Shown piece by piece: positions 47,215 to 56,491 of a stretch of 64,000 bases of DNA; position 1 is the first letter of the stretch, and each line of letters begins with the position of its first letter. Position numbers and translations under genes: made by a program. Source of the stretch: Farysia itapuensis (Eukaryota > Basidiomycota > Ustilaginomycetes > Ustilaginales > Ustilaginaceae). Location of the stretch: NCBI GenBank assembly GCA_023212645.1, contig JALBYC010000008.1:62001-126000 (forward strand), given 5' to 3'. The notes under the pieces were generated by a model. The model was not told the DNA's origin. It made no database searches and worked only from the letters and a program-made list of their open reading frames with translations.

Positions 47215-47767
47215 ATGCTTAAGTTCCGCTACTTGATTCTGAGCCTTGTTCCATTGGCTTTACTTTTGTGCTCTCTGTCTGATGTCGGAAAGGCTATGGA
47301 TCCGGGGGAACATGCTCGCGCACTTACCTCTCTCCGAAACGACATCAGAGAGCACTTTATTGCCTACGCGGCGCATCCCAACACTCTTGACTCGATTGTT
47401 GTGACCGAGGATCCATCTTATGCTATCTTCCGCCGCAACCATCTACTGGCTCGAGCTGATCAAGCCTTCGCTCTTGTAAAGTACGTATTCTGCACTGTCG
47501 AACTTGCTCTGGAAGCTGACGAGCATCTGTCACTTGACCATTCACAGCCGTTGTGTTGCCCTCTTCGGCAATCTGTGGGCGGAACCCATGGCGCGAGCTG
47601 CCAGCATGATGGCAACCTACCGAGCAACTCGTCAGCGAGCTCCCTTTATAACAGTACAAGACATTGACGGGGTGAGCAAAGCTGTCGACCCAGCAGCTTA
47701 CGATCGAGGTCAGGCCGTAGCCGAGCTCGAGACGGTTCTGACCTCTGTCCTGCGACATCTGGGCTGA
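47215..47767 (+). CDS. Small secreted protein 1 (putative, 2 exons)
   Basis: Exons 47215-47480 (266 bases) and 47548-47767 encode 161 residues. The intron (47481-47547) has a GTACGT donor and TTCACAG acceptor, phase 2. The N-terminus (LKFRYLILSLVPLALLLCSL) is a strong signal peptide, cleaved around residue 25-28. The mature part has no membrane segment, few Cys, and helical segments such as EHARALTSLRNDIREHFIAY. It ends LETVLTSVLRHLG. I recognise no domain. The reading through the intron (stop at 47667) loses this ending, so the spliced form is preferred. An upstream ATG at 47188 would bury the signal peptide. It shares exon length, intron phase and a C-terminal motif with 48521-49013. Possible roles include host interaction, which is inference only. 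Confidence 0.65.
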
Positions 47768-48520
47768 AGAAATGAGGCTATCCCGCCCACAGCAGATTCG
47801 CCAAAGTACTTGACAGTGCTCTTGGCAATCATCTTCTCTGGCGCCAGTAGTCCCTTGAATCACAACGCGCTGTCCATATTTGCGAAATCAATAGATATGA
47901 AAGTAAAGAGCCTGTCTCCTGATTTCCACAAAACGGCTGTTAAGATCGATAGCGTACAATGAACTTGTTGTGGGTGGACTAACCTGTAATCACTTCGTCT
48001 ATCAGCCGCTTGAGCGGACAAGAAGGCAAGTGCAAAAGCTCATGTGTAGAGGGATGTGTCATCGATGCGATGTTTTGGCATTCTCTCAATGGCGGCGGCA
48101 TTTGGAAAGTGGGCGTAGCCTGCAGCTTACGTCCGTTTGATGAGCTAAATACCTCCAGGTCATTGGTCTTTCCGGGTAAACATGCTTCATTCGCGGCAGT
48201 ATCACCGCCATGATAAGCTGTTTCGTGGCGACAGACGGTGTCGCCATGATACACTCACATCAGTCGTTGCATCAAGCTCCTAAACAAGACAGCGCGTCAG
48301 CTCCTAGGAGGTTTGATTGGCTCACAGCATCAAGCCAAAGCGCCTCGGTGCTGAGCTGGTGTACCAAGCGTGCGGATCTAGCATCTGAGCGCCTGAACAT
48401 GTAGTCCCAAAGAAAGGCATAAAAGCATGACTGACCGGAGGAAGAAAAGCTCCCATCACTCATTCACTCTTTCTCTTCAGCCCTGCTCACGTCCAAAACC
48501 TCCTGAAAATCTCTCCAAAA
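47768..48520. other. Intergenic region between the two secreted-protein genes, with a small inverted repeat
   Basis: These 753 bases have no supported gene. An inverted repeat TGGCGACA/TGTCGCCA lies at 48226-48246 with a 5-base loop. A direct 10-mer CGCCATGATA occurs at 48206 and 48242. A CATAAAAG TATA-like element lies near 48418, about 100 bases before the next ATG. Confidence 0.5.
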
Positions 48521-49013
48521 ATGCAGCTTCTTCACTGGTCCATCCTTTTCGTTGCTGTGGCTTTTGTTGCCCAAGCTGCTCCGATCGGCAACTCGGTTTC
48601 TCTGGGTGACGCCGCCCAGGAATTGGTTGAACGAAGTGGACCCAGCACCAGACTTCAACTGGGAAGCACTAGCTCAGCCTCTCCAGAGGCTATGGAGACA
48701 TGGGTACGCAACCACATCAACCGAGACTGGCGAAATGTGGCACTGCAGTCCCGCATCAACGCTTACCGAACTTTCCTTCAAGAAAGGTGAGTAGGCGAAG
48801 CGCTAAATTTGGTTCGGCTTTGCGATTGACAGTGATAAATTGTTTCATAGGGTCCCGTACGTATCCTCGGGATCCACGCTGAAGACTCTCATGAACTCGC
48901 AGCTTGCTGTGCTCACTGAGATCGAAAACTCGGCGTACACTACCGCCAAACAGAACGCCAACCGGCTCTCATCGCTTGAGAAGACTCTCCACTCTGTGCT
49001 TCGCAGCATGTAA
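48521..49013 (+). CDS. Small secreted protein 2 (putative, 2 exons)
   Basis: Exons 48521-48786 (266 bases) and 48851-49013 encode 142 residues. The intron (48787-48850) has a GTGAGT donor and a TTTCATAG acceptor, phase 2. The signal peptide is QLLHWSILFVAVAFVAQAA, with a good cleavage site after AQA. The mature protein lacks Cys, is rich in Ser, Asn, Arg and Thr, and is mostly helical by eye. It ends in SSLEKTLHSVLRSM. No known domain was recognised. The matching first-exon length and intron phase with the gene 1.3 kb upstream, plus the shared LExxLxSVLR ending, suggest an old tandem duplication. Effector or cell-wall roles are possible but unproven. Confidence 0.7.
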
Positions 49014-49294
49014 GCAGAGCCGCTAATCCAAGCGCGCACTGGTCCATCTGGTCGATCGAGTGCCAGATTGGTGAGCTTCTCACCGCTTCGATCTCATGAT
49101 TTACGTCCTTGTCTACAAAAACTCACGTTCTTCAGTGTTGTGATGAAATTACATGCTTATTGATGAACAACATAGTACGCATGGATGCATGATGCATGTG
49201 AGAGGCTTTGCAAGGGTATCAAAAGATGCAGCGATGTTGCAGTAGAAGAAGAGACGAAAAGGTGACGGATGATGGTAGGGAAAAGGCAATGAAT

Positions 49295-50377
49295 TTATGA
49301 GGAGCTCGTCGTAGGTTTGTCCTTCTTCTTCTTATTCGACTTCTTCTCGGCCTTGTCACGTTTACGCTTCTTGGAAATGGTCGCTTCGCCGGCATTCGGC
49401 ACCTCGTTGACCTTCTTTCGTTTCTTGTCTTTCACTTTGGTGGAAATGTCTCCGACAACGTCCGATTTGGGGTCTTTCTTCTTTGTGGACTTGGCTGAAT
49501 CAACGGGCTGTTTGTCTGCCACAGCACTGTCCAGAGGTTTAAACAGATTATTTGCTTCTGTACCTGCATCTTTGTTTTGCGTGGATGATGGACTTATTGT
49601 CTTCTTATGTCGCTTTGACGCGGAGCCATTTGTTGATGCTCCCCTGGGGGCCTTTAGTTCTGACTTTACTTTCTTCTTCTTCTTGGCCTTCTGCTCTCCT
49701 TCTAATGCCGTAGTGGTATTTTCCATTTGCCCTTGGCTTTCGCGTTTTCGCTTCTGTTTGGCCAGTTTCTTTTCGAGCTTTTCCTCTTTGCTGCCTTTAG
49801 CTTTCTTGTGAGTCTTGCCAGATGAACTAGTCGAGAGAGCCGCTTCCACTTCCAAGTCCGAGGCCTCGACACACTCGGACGGTGGTGCAATGCTGGTTTG
49901 GACGACCGGTTCTGGGCTTGGTTCCTTGCTCGCAATGACTTCGCCTCGTACGAAGTTGCTCATGAGCGTTTTTCTGGCGTGCTCACGCTTGGCCAGAGAG
50001 GAGAGCGACATCATGACAGATCTCGGGCCCATGCTCCAGCCCGTCTTGAGCGCTTTGGCATCCGGATCGACGCTTTCAGTCGCCGCCGCATCGTCAATGG
50101 TCTTTGTTGACACTGAAGGTGTGCTCGTGCCGGATGTAGATGCACTGTTGGTCTTGCTGTCTTTGGAAGGACCGATGTTGAGATTCTTTGCTCCTGCGGT
50201 AAAGATGCTGTTCCACCATTCGTTGGCTCTGTCGCGGTCTTTGCCGATGCCACTGAGCGTGCGCTTCTGTGGAATAGCAAGGGGTTTCTTGAGCCCCTTC
50301 CCTGCCTTTCCATCCAGAGGTACGCCTACTCCCTCCCATCCCTGTGATACTAGGAAAGAGGATGTGTTTAGCGGCAT
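49295..50377 (-). CDS. TMA23/GPATCH4-like nucleolar lysine-rich protein
   Basis: This 360-residue protein has conserved sequence confined to the first 70 residues. A degenerate G-patch (SQGWEGVGVPLDGKAGKGLK) is followed by IPQKRTLSGIGKDRDRANEW and WNSIFTAGAKNLNI, the arrangement seen in yeast Tma23 and animal GPATCH4. The rest is disordered and very Lys-rich, with repeated KKK/KRKR clusters (for example EKKLAKQKRKRESQ and the KSNKKKKDKP ending) that are typical nucleolar signals. These proteins are linked to ribosome biogenesis, and G-patches often activate DEAH helicases. The gene is divergent from BST1. Confidence 0.7.
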   Translation of the reverse strand: MPLNTSSFLVSQGWEGVGVPLDGKAGKGLKKPLAIPQKRTLSGIGKDRDRANEWWNSIFTAGAKNLNIGPSKDSKTNSASTSGTSTPSVSTKTIDDAAATESVDPDAKALKTGWSMGPRSVMMSLSSLAKREHARKTLMSNFVRGEVIASKEPSPEPVVQTSIAPPSECVEASDLEVEAALSTSSSGKTHKKAKGSKEEKLEKKLAKQKRKRESQGQMENTTTALEGEQKAKKKKKVKSELKAPRGASTNGSASKRHKKTISPSSTQNKDAGTEANNLFKPLDSAVADKQPVDSAKSTKKKDPKSDVVGDISTKVKDKKRKKVNEVPNAGEATISKKRKRDKAEKKSNKKKKDKPTTSSS

Positions 50378-50538
50378 GGTGAATGCTGTTGTTCACAGTC
50401 ACAAATCGCTAAACCAAAAAAATCTCAAATTTTGATTGACAGCCAATTCCCGAGTGCCGAGAAAGGAAACCGCTTCTCCAGGTGTACGAAGAAGAAGGTG
50501 CAGCAGTACGACCGCATGCTTGGCCCGACTGCGTAAGA

Positions 50539-53500
50539 ATGGCGCCCTCGGCCATCACATCGCGCGCAGTATGGTCTGCAGTGACAGCGCCTGCTGCCAT
50601 CCTGCTCTTCTCTGTATGGATCGCCGCGTATTCTCTGCGTTCCTTTGTCACGTTGCCGGAACAGCTGGCCATCTCACAGCAATGTCGCATGTCAAGAATG
50701 TGGCCGGCTTACATCGACCACACCGAGAACGTCAAAGCCTTTTCCCCATCAGGGTTGTGGCGCAAGTATCGGCTGTTCTTGTATCGCGAACGTGGTTATG
50801 ACCCGATGGACATGCCTACCGGCTCACCTGCGCTCTTTGTGCCCGGCAATGCTGGCTCATACGGTCAAGTACGCAGTGTTGCGTCCAGCGCAGCCCGTCA
50901 GTTCTACGAGGAGGGAGGATCGGGCAAGCGCCGAGACGAATGGAAAGACGCTCCGGTCGCAAACGCTCATACAGACTGGTACACTGTTGATTTCAACGAA
51001 GACTTCTCAGCATTCAGTGGTTCTACTTTAGTCCAGCAGGCCACCTTCTTGAACGAGGTCGTGGCCTATCTACGAGATAGACACGCCTCTCCGCCTACGA
51101 GGCAGTTCACGGCCGGCGAACGCAACACAACCATTCCTATTCTCGCTCATAGCATGGGTGGAATCTCGGCACGGCTGATGCTCGAACTCGACAACTACCG
51201 CGCCGACAGCGTCGACACCATCGTCACTCTCAGTACGCCACACGCATATCCACCTGTGCCTTTCGACAAGAGCATAGAGTGGGTGTACTCCAAGATCAAC
51301 AAACCGGTAAATGCCGGAAGTCTGGTGGTACCTCCTCTCTTGGTGTCGATCGCAGGTGGTCTATTGGACACACAGCTGCCGTCCGACCCGTCCTCACTCG
51401 CACTCGCCAGGATTGGAGAAGATGTGCCAAGTTCACGAATCTCAACTTACACCTCATCTTTGCCGTCTCTGTGGTCCTCGGTCGATCACCTTGCCGTCAT
51501 GTGGTGTGACCAGCTCCGAGAAAAGATCGCTCGAGGTTTTCTTTTAGACACAATGGCTTTTGGCCGCATTTCGGAAGAACGGGCTGCTGGTGGCATTGCT
51601 GGTCCAGGCAGCGAGCTTCGAAAGCGTCGAGAGCTGTGGAGACGCGTCCTCACCTTGTTCGATGCAGCCGACGCTGGTAATGGCGACCTAGGCCCAAGCG
51701 AGCTAATCGACCAAGATACTACAAACATCTATGGGGAAGACCAAGAGCCCTTTGTGGTTGCAAACGAGTCTCCGAGCTTTCCAGTAGATAGGAACGAGCT
51801 TGCCGCATCCTCGGGAGGAAACAAGAAAGAGCTTTTCGAAGTCCCTTCGTCCGGAAACGGCTCCAAATTTGCGTTCGAGGTGCTGACAAACCTCTGTGTG
51901 GGTTGGAATCCGTCATCCGGTATGGGTTCGCCAATTCCGCAGCCTCTCGAACTGATTGTCATGGTGTGCAGTGGAGGACCGGATCCGCACAACCCGACTG
52001 CTGGTCGCAAGTCTGTCTGTCAAGCCGTGCTTCCATGGCAATGGGAACTTGTTCCACCAAGTCTACTGCCCAGAACAGATTTGATGATGGAAGACAAACC
52101 CGCGCCGGAACTGTTGCCCGAGAAACGACCTTTTCCTTACGCGGCGGAAATATATCATGTGCCTGGGCTAGCATTTCAGAGACTACGGCTTGACTCGACC
52201 TTTCTCAAGCGGAGAAGAGTCGATTACATCACTGTCGAGCGTCGCGCTGAGGTTGGTGTTGCAGTTCATCCTCGAGGCCTCAAAAGCTTTGTGCGGTCAG
52301 GATGGATGCGTGAATCGAACGAGCACGTCGAACATACAGGTAGTACCATCGTCCTTACTCCAAGCATCAGAGTTGCTTCTGACTCCGCATTGGTGCCTTT
52401 CGCGTATGAATGGTCCATAAAGTCATTTGGATCCACTCTCTTGGCTCGACGAATCTCTTTCAGGCCGAGCTCGTGTCTGCTCAAAAATTTGGCGACTTAT
52501 ACTCTGATGAACAACGACGTCACGCAGCATGCATCAGACCCATCCTTTACACCATTCATGCATATATCACACAAAGCCACCGGCGATTCACGATGGTACC
52601 CGCAGGTAATTTCCTGGCAGATTTTGCGAGCGCATAGGGACAAATCATCCAGGCAATATGTTCAGCCAACCTTCCCGCTCTCTCTGCATGCAGACGCGCC
52701 TTTCATGCCGCCACCAAGAGAGAGCATTGACGAGGTGAAAGTTCAGCTGTGGTTCGATCCTGCCCTCCTCAAGCAGCCCTCAGGCGCCGAAAGTGACTGT
52801 ACTTCTCCCATTGAGTTCATCCGTATCAATGTCGACTGGCGAGCAACAGCCGGTCTAGTGTTGATGCGCTATCGATTCCTGCTCGCTGCTTGGCCTCTCG
52901 GTATTCTGATCGTCAGTCTCAGCATTACTTGGCTCACCTGGATGGCGAGTTCGGAGACTGCGTTTCCTTCGCCCTGGGAGTCTTTAGTCCAGCCGCAGGC
53001 TCGCATACCCTTGTCCGGAAAGTGTGGGTCGTTGATAGGTCTCTTGGGCTTCATTGCAATAGGTCTTGGCCTCGTTGATCAAGCTCGGTTGATGCTATAC
53101 ACCACACTCTACGAGAAAGGCAATCACGGACCTACCTCAACACTGTTAGGAATGGTCCTGGGCCTGCAAGATACTAAGCTGACGCTGATTTTGATCCCGG
53201 TGTTCTTGCTGATATCCTATTCGGTCTTGCTTGCTGCTGTGGCGGCAGTGCATGGAGCCTTGACCGTCGTGGCGCTGTCGCTGAACCGCACGGGGATGGC
53301 ATCCAGGCTGCGTTGGGACACGCAACATCTGGGTCCACCTCGATGGAAACCCAGATCCGTGATCGGAATTCTCGGCCTGCTCTTTGCAGTGGTCTTACTC
53401 GTGCCACACCAGTTTGTAATCCTGTGCATGTTCCTCTTACAAGTGGTCAACACGCTACGTTCTCGGCTCGATTTCATTGGTACAACATCTGCGAGAGGCG

Positions 53501-54741
53501 ACTACCGCGCCATTCAGAGGACTGGACATGGCGTCAAGGAGAACAATGGACGCTACTTTCAACAATTGTCGATTTTGCTCGTGCTTCTTCTCCTCTTGCC
53601 TCAGAAGGTCAGTTTCCTGGTAACATGGGTGCGCAATTTATCGGCAGTGGGTTTCCAGACTCCCAAGACATCGGCGGCTTGGATGGATCACAATCCGCTG
53701 GATGTCGCACCAATCATGATCCTCACGTGGATCTACGCTGGCGGAAGAACGTTGGAGCGACCAAGAACGGCGTTGGAAGCCAGGTTGATCGGCGCTGGAT
53801 TCGGAGTGATGGCGTGGTACGCCTTTGTTCTGGGTGTCCGGTACACCTACCGCATTTATGACGCCTTCAACTTGCTCTCGATCCTACTTTGCGCATGTCA
53901 CTGGAGGTCGCGATATTTTGGTACTGCCTCAACAAATACAAGCCAAAACAACCTTCGTGAAAATTGGGACCCTAAGATGTCTGACGAAGACCGGAGCACC
54001 GTAGAAGCCGCGGAGCAGTACGAGCTACAAGATGGCGAAAACGTTGCTCTCAACGCGAGCAACAGTCTGCCTGTACATCATTCCAGACTTCCGGCATCAG
54101 TCACCACGGACAACGTAGCTACGGATACCCCTGCTGACGATCTCGACTCGCTGATTGTGCGATACTTGGACTGCATAGATCGGTATCAAGCTATGCGCGC
54201 CTCTTCGACCAAACTTTTCAGCGAAGGCTTCTTTCAGATCAGCAAATCCAAGATCGAGTTCGGTCATTCCCGCATTGGCTCAAACTCGTATGACGAACGG
54301 CTGCTACCGGAACTTCGAGCGACGGTGCCTTCGTTTACATCCACATCCCATGCCGACCTCATATTGGTCGAGCGTTACAGACCTGACTACTCTGCACTGT
54401 TCGCAGATGACGAAGTTGTCGAGAAGGAAGGTGACGGCGAGAAGGCGAATTCTGGGTTGCGGAGACGTGTTGCCGGCAAGAGGCAAGGTTCTGAGCACGT
54501 GGAACGCAAGCTCAGTGACACGTCAGCCAACGGCAAGAAACAAAAGCAGGCAGTGCCTGACGCGCTGCATCAATTTGTCGCGTTACCTTCACCGTCGCTT
54601 CGCGGGGCACAGCGAGCGCTCAAGCACGCACTAGACGAGTGTCTGGGCATTGGTCAGGGTTCTGGAGCTGGACTCGTACAGATTGTTCAAGAGCTGCATA
54701 ACATAGAAGAGCAGATTCGACGTTCTCGCAGACCCTGTTAG
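50539..54741 (+). CDS. BST1: GPI inositol-deacylase BST1/PGAP1
   Basis: This 1400-residue single-exon protein is a large ER membrane enzyme that removes the acyl chain from inositol of GPI anchors, licensing GPI proteins for ER exit. The N-terminal hydrophobic helix lies near 15-35. The lipase core begins PALFVPGNAGSYGQVRS and the nucleophile Ser is in ILAHSMGGISARL near residue 206. A luminal region follows, then several membrane helices from about 780 onward (for example FLLAAWPLGILIVSLSITWL). The C-terminus carries an unusual soluble extension of about 270 residues after the last membrane segments. The ATG at 50539 was used; the frame is open upstream but without an ATG. Confidence 0.93.
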   Translation: MAPSAITSRAVWSAVTAPAAILLFSVWIAAYSLRSFVTLPEQLAISQQCRMSRMWPAYIDHTENVKAFSPSGLWRKYRLFLYRERGYDPMDMPTGSPALFVPGNAGSYGQVRSVASSAARQFYEEGGSGKRRDEWKDAPVANAHTDWYTVDFNEDFSAFSGSTLVQQATFLNEVVAYLRDRHASPPTRQFTAGERNTTIPILAHSMGGISARLMLELDNYRADSVDTIVTLSTPHAYPPVPFDKSIEWVYSKINKPVNAGSLVVPPLLVSIAGGLLDTQLPSDPSSLALARIGEDVPSSRISTYTSSLPSLWSSVDHLAVMWCDQLREKIARGFLLDTMAFGRISEERAAGGIAGPGSELRKRRELWRRVLTLFDAADAGNGDLGPSELIDQDTTNIYGEDQEPFVVANESPSFPVDRNELAASSGGNKKELFEVPSSGNGSKFAFEVLTNLCVGWNPSSGMGSPIPQPLELIVMVCSGGPDPHNPTAGRKSVCQAVLPWQWELVPPSLLPRTDLMMEDKPAPELLPEKRPFPYAAEIYHVPGLAFQRLRLDSTFLKRRRVDYITVERRAEVGVAVHPRGLKSFVRSGWMRESNEHVEHTGSTIVLTPSIRVASDSALVPFAYEWSIKSFGSTLLARRISFRPSSCLLKNLATYTLMNNDVTQHASDPSFTPFMHISHKATGDSRWYPQVISWQILRAHRDKSSRQYVQPTFPLSLHADAPFMPPPRESIDEVKVQLWFDPALLKQPSGAESDCTSPIEFIRINVDWRATAGLVLMRYRFLLAAWPLGILIVSLSITWLTWMASSETAFPSPWESLVQPQARIPLSGKCGSLIGLLGFIAIGLGLVDQARLMLYTTLYEKGNHGPTSTLLGMVLGLQDTKLTLILIPVFLLISYSVLLAAVAAVHGALTVVALSLNRTGMASRLRWDTQHLGPPRWKPRSVIGILGLLFAVVLLVPHQFVILCMFLLQVVNTLRSRLDFIGTTSARGDYRAIQRTGHGVKENNGRYFQQLSILLVLLLLLPQKVSFLVTWVRNLSAVGFQTPKTSAAWMDHNPLDVAPIMILTWIYAGGRTLERPRTALEARLIGAGFGVMAWYAFVLGVRYTYRIYDAFNLLSILLCACHWRSRYFGTASTNTSQNNLRENWDPKMSDEDRSTVEAAEQYELQDGENVALNASNSLPVHHSRLPASVTTDNVATDTPADDLDSLIVRYLDCIDRYQAMRASSTKLFSEGFFQISKSKIEFGHSRIGSNSYDERLLPELRATVPSFTSTSHADLILVERYRPDYSALFADDEVVEKEGDGEKANSGLRRRVAGKRQGSEHVERKLSDTSANGKKQKQAVPDALHQFVALPSPSLRGAQRALKHALDECLGIGQGSGAGLVQIVQELHNIEEQIRRSRRPC

Positions 54742-55161
54742 GATGCGAAATCTTGGGATCAAGCTGCGCAAGCTGCCAAGCTAAATAAGCTTTCGGGCGC
54801 TGATCCTCGCTTGATTCATGACGTTGGTCGGCTCCGGAAATTAAACTATCTGTACGTCGAATTTTGGGGTTTGAAAGTTGTGTTAAGAAATCTGCATGGG
54901 ATCCGCCTCGACGTGAATTCAGATTGCGCCGAATGATGCAAGCCAAACTGTCACAAGCCACACAGATTAGGAACCGCTGCTGTCTGGGCCAACTTTTTCA
55001 CATCTGCGTGCTATCAAAGACCTCTCCGCATTGTTCTGGCGGCAACTGTGTTTCACAGGTGGTCGTGCCGCCGCTGAGTCGCAGAGCCGCTTGACTCGGG
55101 GTAGATATATACCCATTCATCTTGTCGATACCTCTGTGTGTCCTACCGCACCCCCTCAACA
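54742..55161. promoter_or_regulatory. Promoter of the desaturase-family gene, TATA-like element
   Basis: 420 bases without a gene. GATATATA at 55104-55111 lies about 50 bases before the ATG and is a plausible TATA box. Confidence 0.5.
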
Positions 55162-56262
55162 ATGTCGTCCGCCACGAGATCAAAGCCTTCCGCCGCGAAA
55201 GCTGCGCCGACAAAGGAGCCGCCGCAGCGTCCTTGTCGACCTTCGCAGGGACCTCTCAAATCTTCATGGCATCAGCCAGAAAACAGGAGCAGCTGGAATT
55301 TCTTCCACAAGCTCGTACATTGGCTCGGAGTAGACCCACTGCCCAACAACTACACAGCCGTTGTCCGCGAGAAAACAGACCCAGTGCCCGTCTTTGACAG
55401 CCTCCAGCTCCACGTTTGGATTCTGTCGCGTCTGGCTGTCCCTCTCACATTCCAGTGGGCGTACGCGCAGTACTTTGGCAAGAACCTGCACCCTGTAGGC
55501 TGCTTTTTGCTCTACTCCTTCTTCATCAAGGCCTTTGGTGTCAATCTCATTCACGCCATGCGACGCCTAGCGAGCTCAGTCGGCTACCTGTCCGGCGAGC
55601 ATGCACGGGATGGAATTCCAGACCACAGCGTCGCAAAGGTTGTCCTCGCCCTCTCGTCCGTCTCCACTTTCCGTCCCATGGCTGCCACCTTTATCACCTA
55701 TGACCGGACCGCGCCAGTGACCATCAGCCCTTGGATCGTTCTCCAGATCCCGCTGTACGCCATCGCCGTCGACTTCTGGTTCTACTGGTACCACCGCATC
55801 ATGCACGAATCAGAGACCCTATGGAAATTCCACAAGACCCACCACAAAACCAAGCACCCAACTGCCATCCTTTCGCTCTACGCCGATCTGGAACAGGACA
55901 CCTTTGACGTCTTAGTCATTCCTCTGTTGGCTTACTACACGCTCAAGCCTATCCTTCCGCTCAACTTTTACGAATGGGTGATTTGCTGGACATACGTCAT
56001 GTTCACCGAGCTCTTTGGTCATTCTGGCATCCGAGCCTACGGCAGTCCTCCTGCCCTCAGCTATGCCATGTTGAATCTCATTGGCGCTGATCTTATCATC
56101 GAGGACCACGATCTACATCACAGCCGCGGCTGGAAGAAGTCTGGCAACTACGGCAAAGGTACGCGAGTATGGGACAAGTTGTTCGGCACCGTCATGGAGC
56201 GTGACGAAGTACGTCCTGAACTCATCGACCACACAAACAAGCTCCGACTACCGCAATACTAA
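55162..56262 (+). CDS. Sterol desaturase / fatty acid hydroxylase superfamily protein
   Basis: This 366-residue protein has a Ser/Pro/Lys-rich N-terminus (about 1-50) followed by membrane segments (for example LSRLAVPLTFQWAYAQYFG). The di-iron histidine boxes are HRIMH and HKTHH in WFYWYHRIMHESETLWKFHK and just after. A third lies in EDHDLHH, and an extra His is in ELFGHSGIRAY. Box spacing fits the ERG3/ERG25/fatty acid hydroxylase superfamily. The sequence around DLEQDTFDV differs from classic ERG3 or ERG25, so this is probably a paralogue acting on another lipid. The ATG at 55162 was chosen over an ATG-less upstream extension. The C-terminus ends without an ER retrieval KKxx motif. Confidence 0.82.
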   Translation: MSSATRSKPSAAKAAPTKEPPQRPCRPSQGPLKSSWHQPENRSSWNFFHKLVHWLGVDPLPNNYTAVVREKTDPVPVFDSLQLHVWILSRLAVPLTFQWAYAQYFGKNLHPVGCFLLYSFFIKAFGVNLIHAMRRLASSVGYLSGEHARDGIPDHSVAKVVLALSSVSTFRPMAATFITYDRTAPVTISPWIVLQIPLYAIAVDFWFYWYHRIMHESETLWKFHKTHHKTKHPTAILSLYADLEQDTFDVLVIPLLAYYTLKPILPLNFYEWVICWTYVMFTELFGHSGIRAYGSPPALSYAMLNLIGADLIIEDHDLHHSRGWKKSGNYGKGTRVWDKLFGTVMERDEVRPELIDHTNKLRLPQY

Positions 56263-56491
56263 ATCACTGCACTCTTTTGTCCCCATGTCATGTCTCTTTA
56301 ATGTCGTATTAATGTCAAACGTAATAATTTACCCTAGTAGCAGGTGTGTGCTCCATCCGGAAGTGAGACAGGTTACCACCACAAGTAAAAGTTCGGAAAT
56401 CGGAGAAGATTACGGCTGTTCGTGTTAGATCTCAGAAATTTTCACCTGGTTTTGTGCGGAGAAATTTGTGGGCATTCTTCTCGTTGTAGCC

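Noticed and set aside
47481..47667. Unspliced reading of small secreted protein 1 ending at 47667
   Set aside because: Canonical splice signals are present, and the spliced form yields a longer ending that resembles the neighbouring secreted protein.
47979..48254. A 91-codon minus-strand frame between the secreted-protein genes
   Set aside because: No signal peptide, domain or splice context, and it overlaps the inverted repeat; likely chance.
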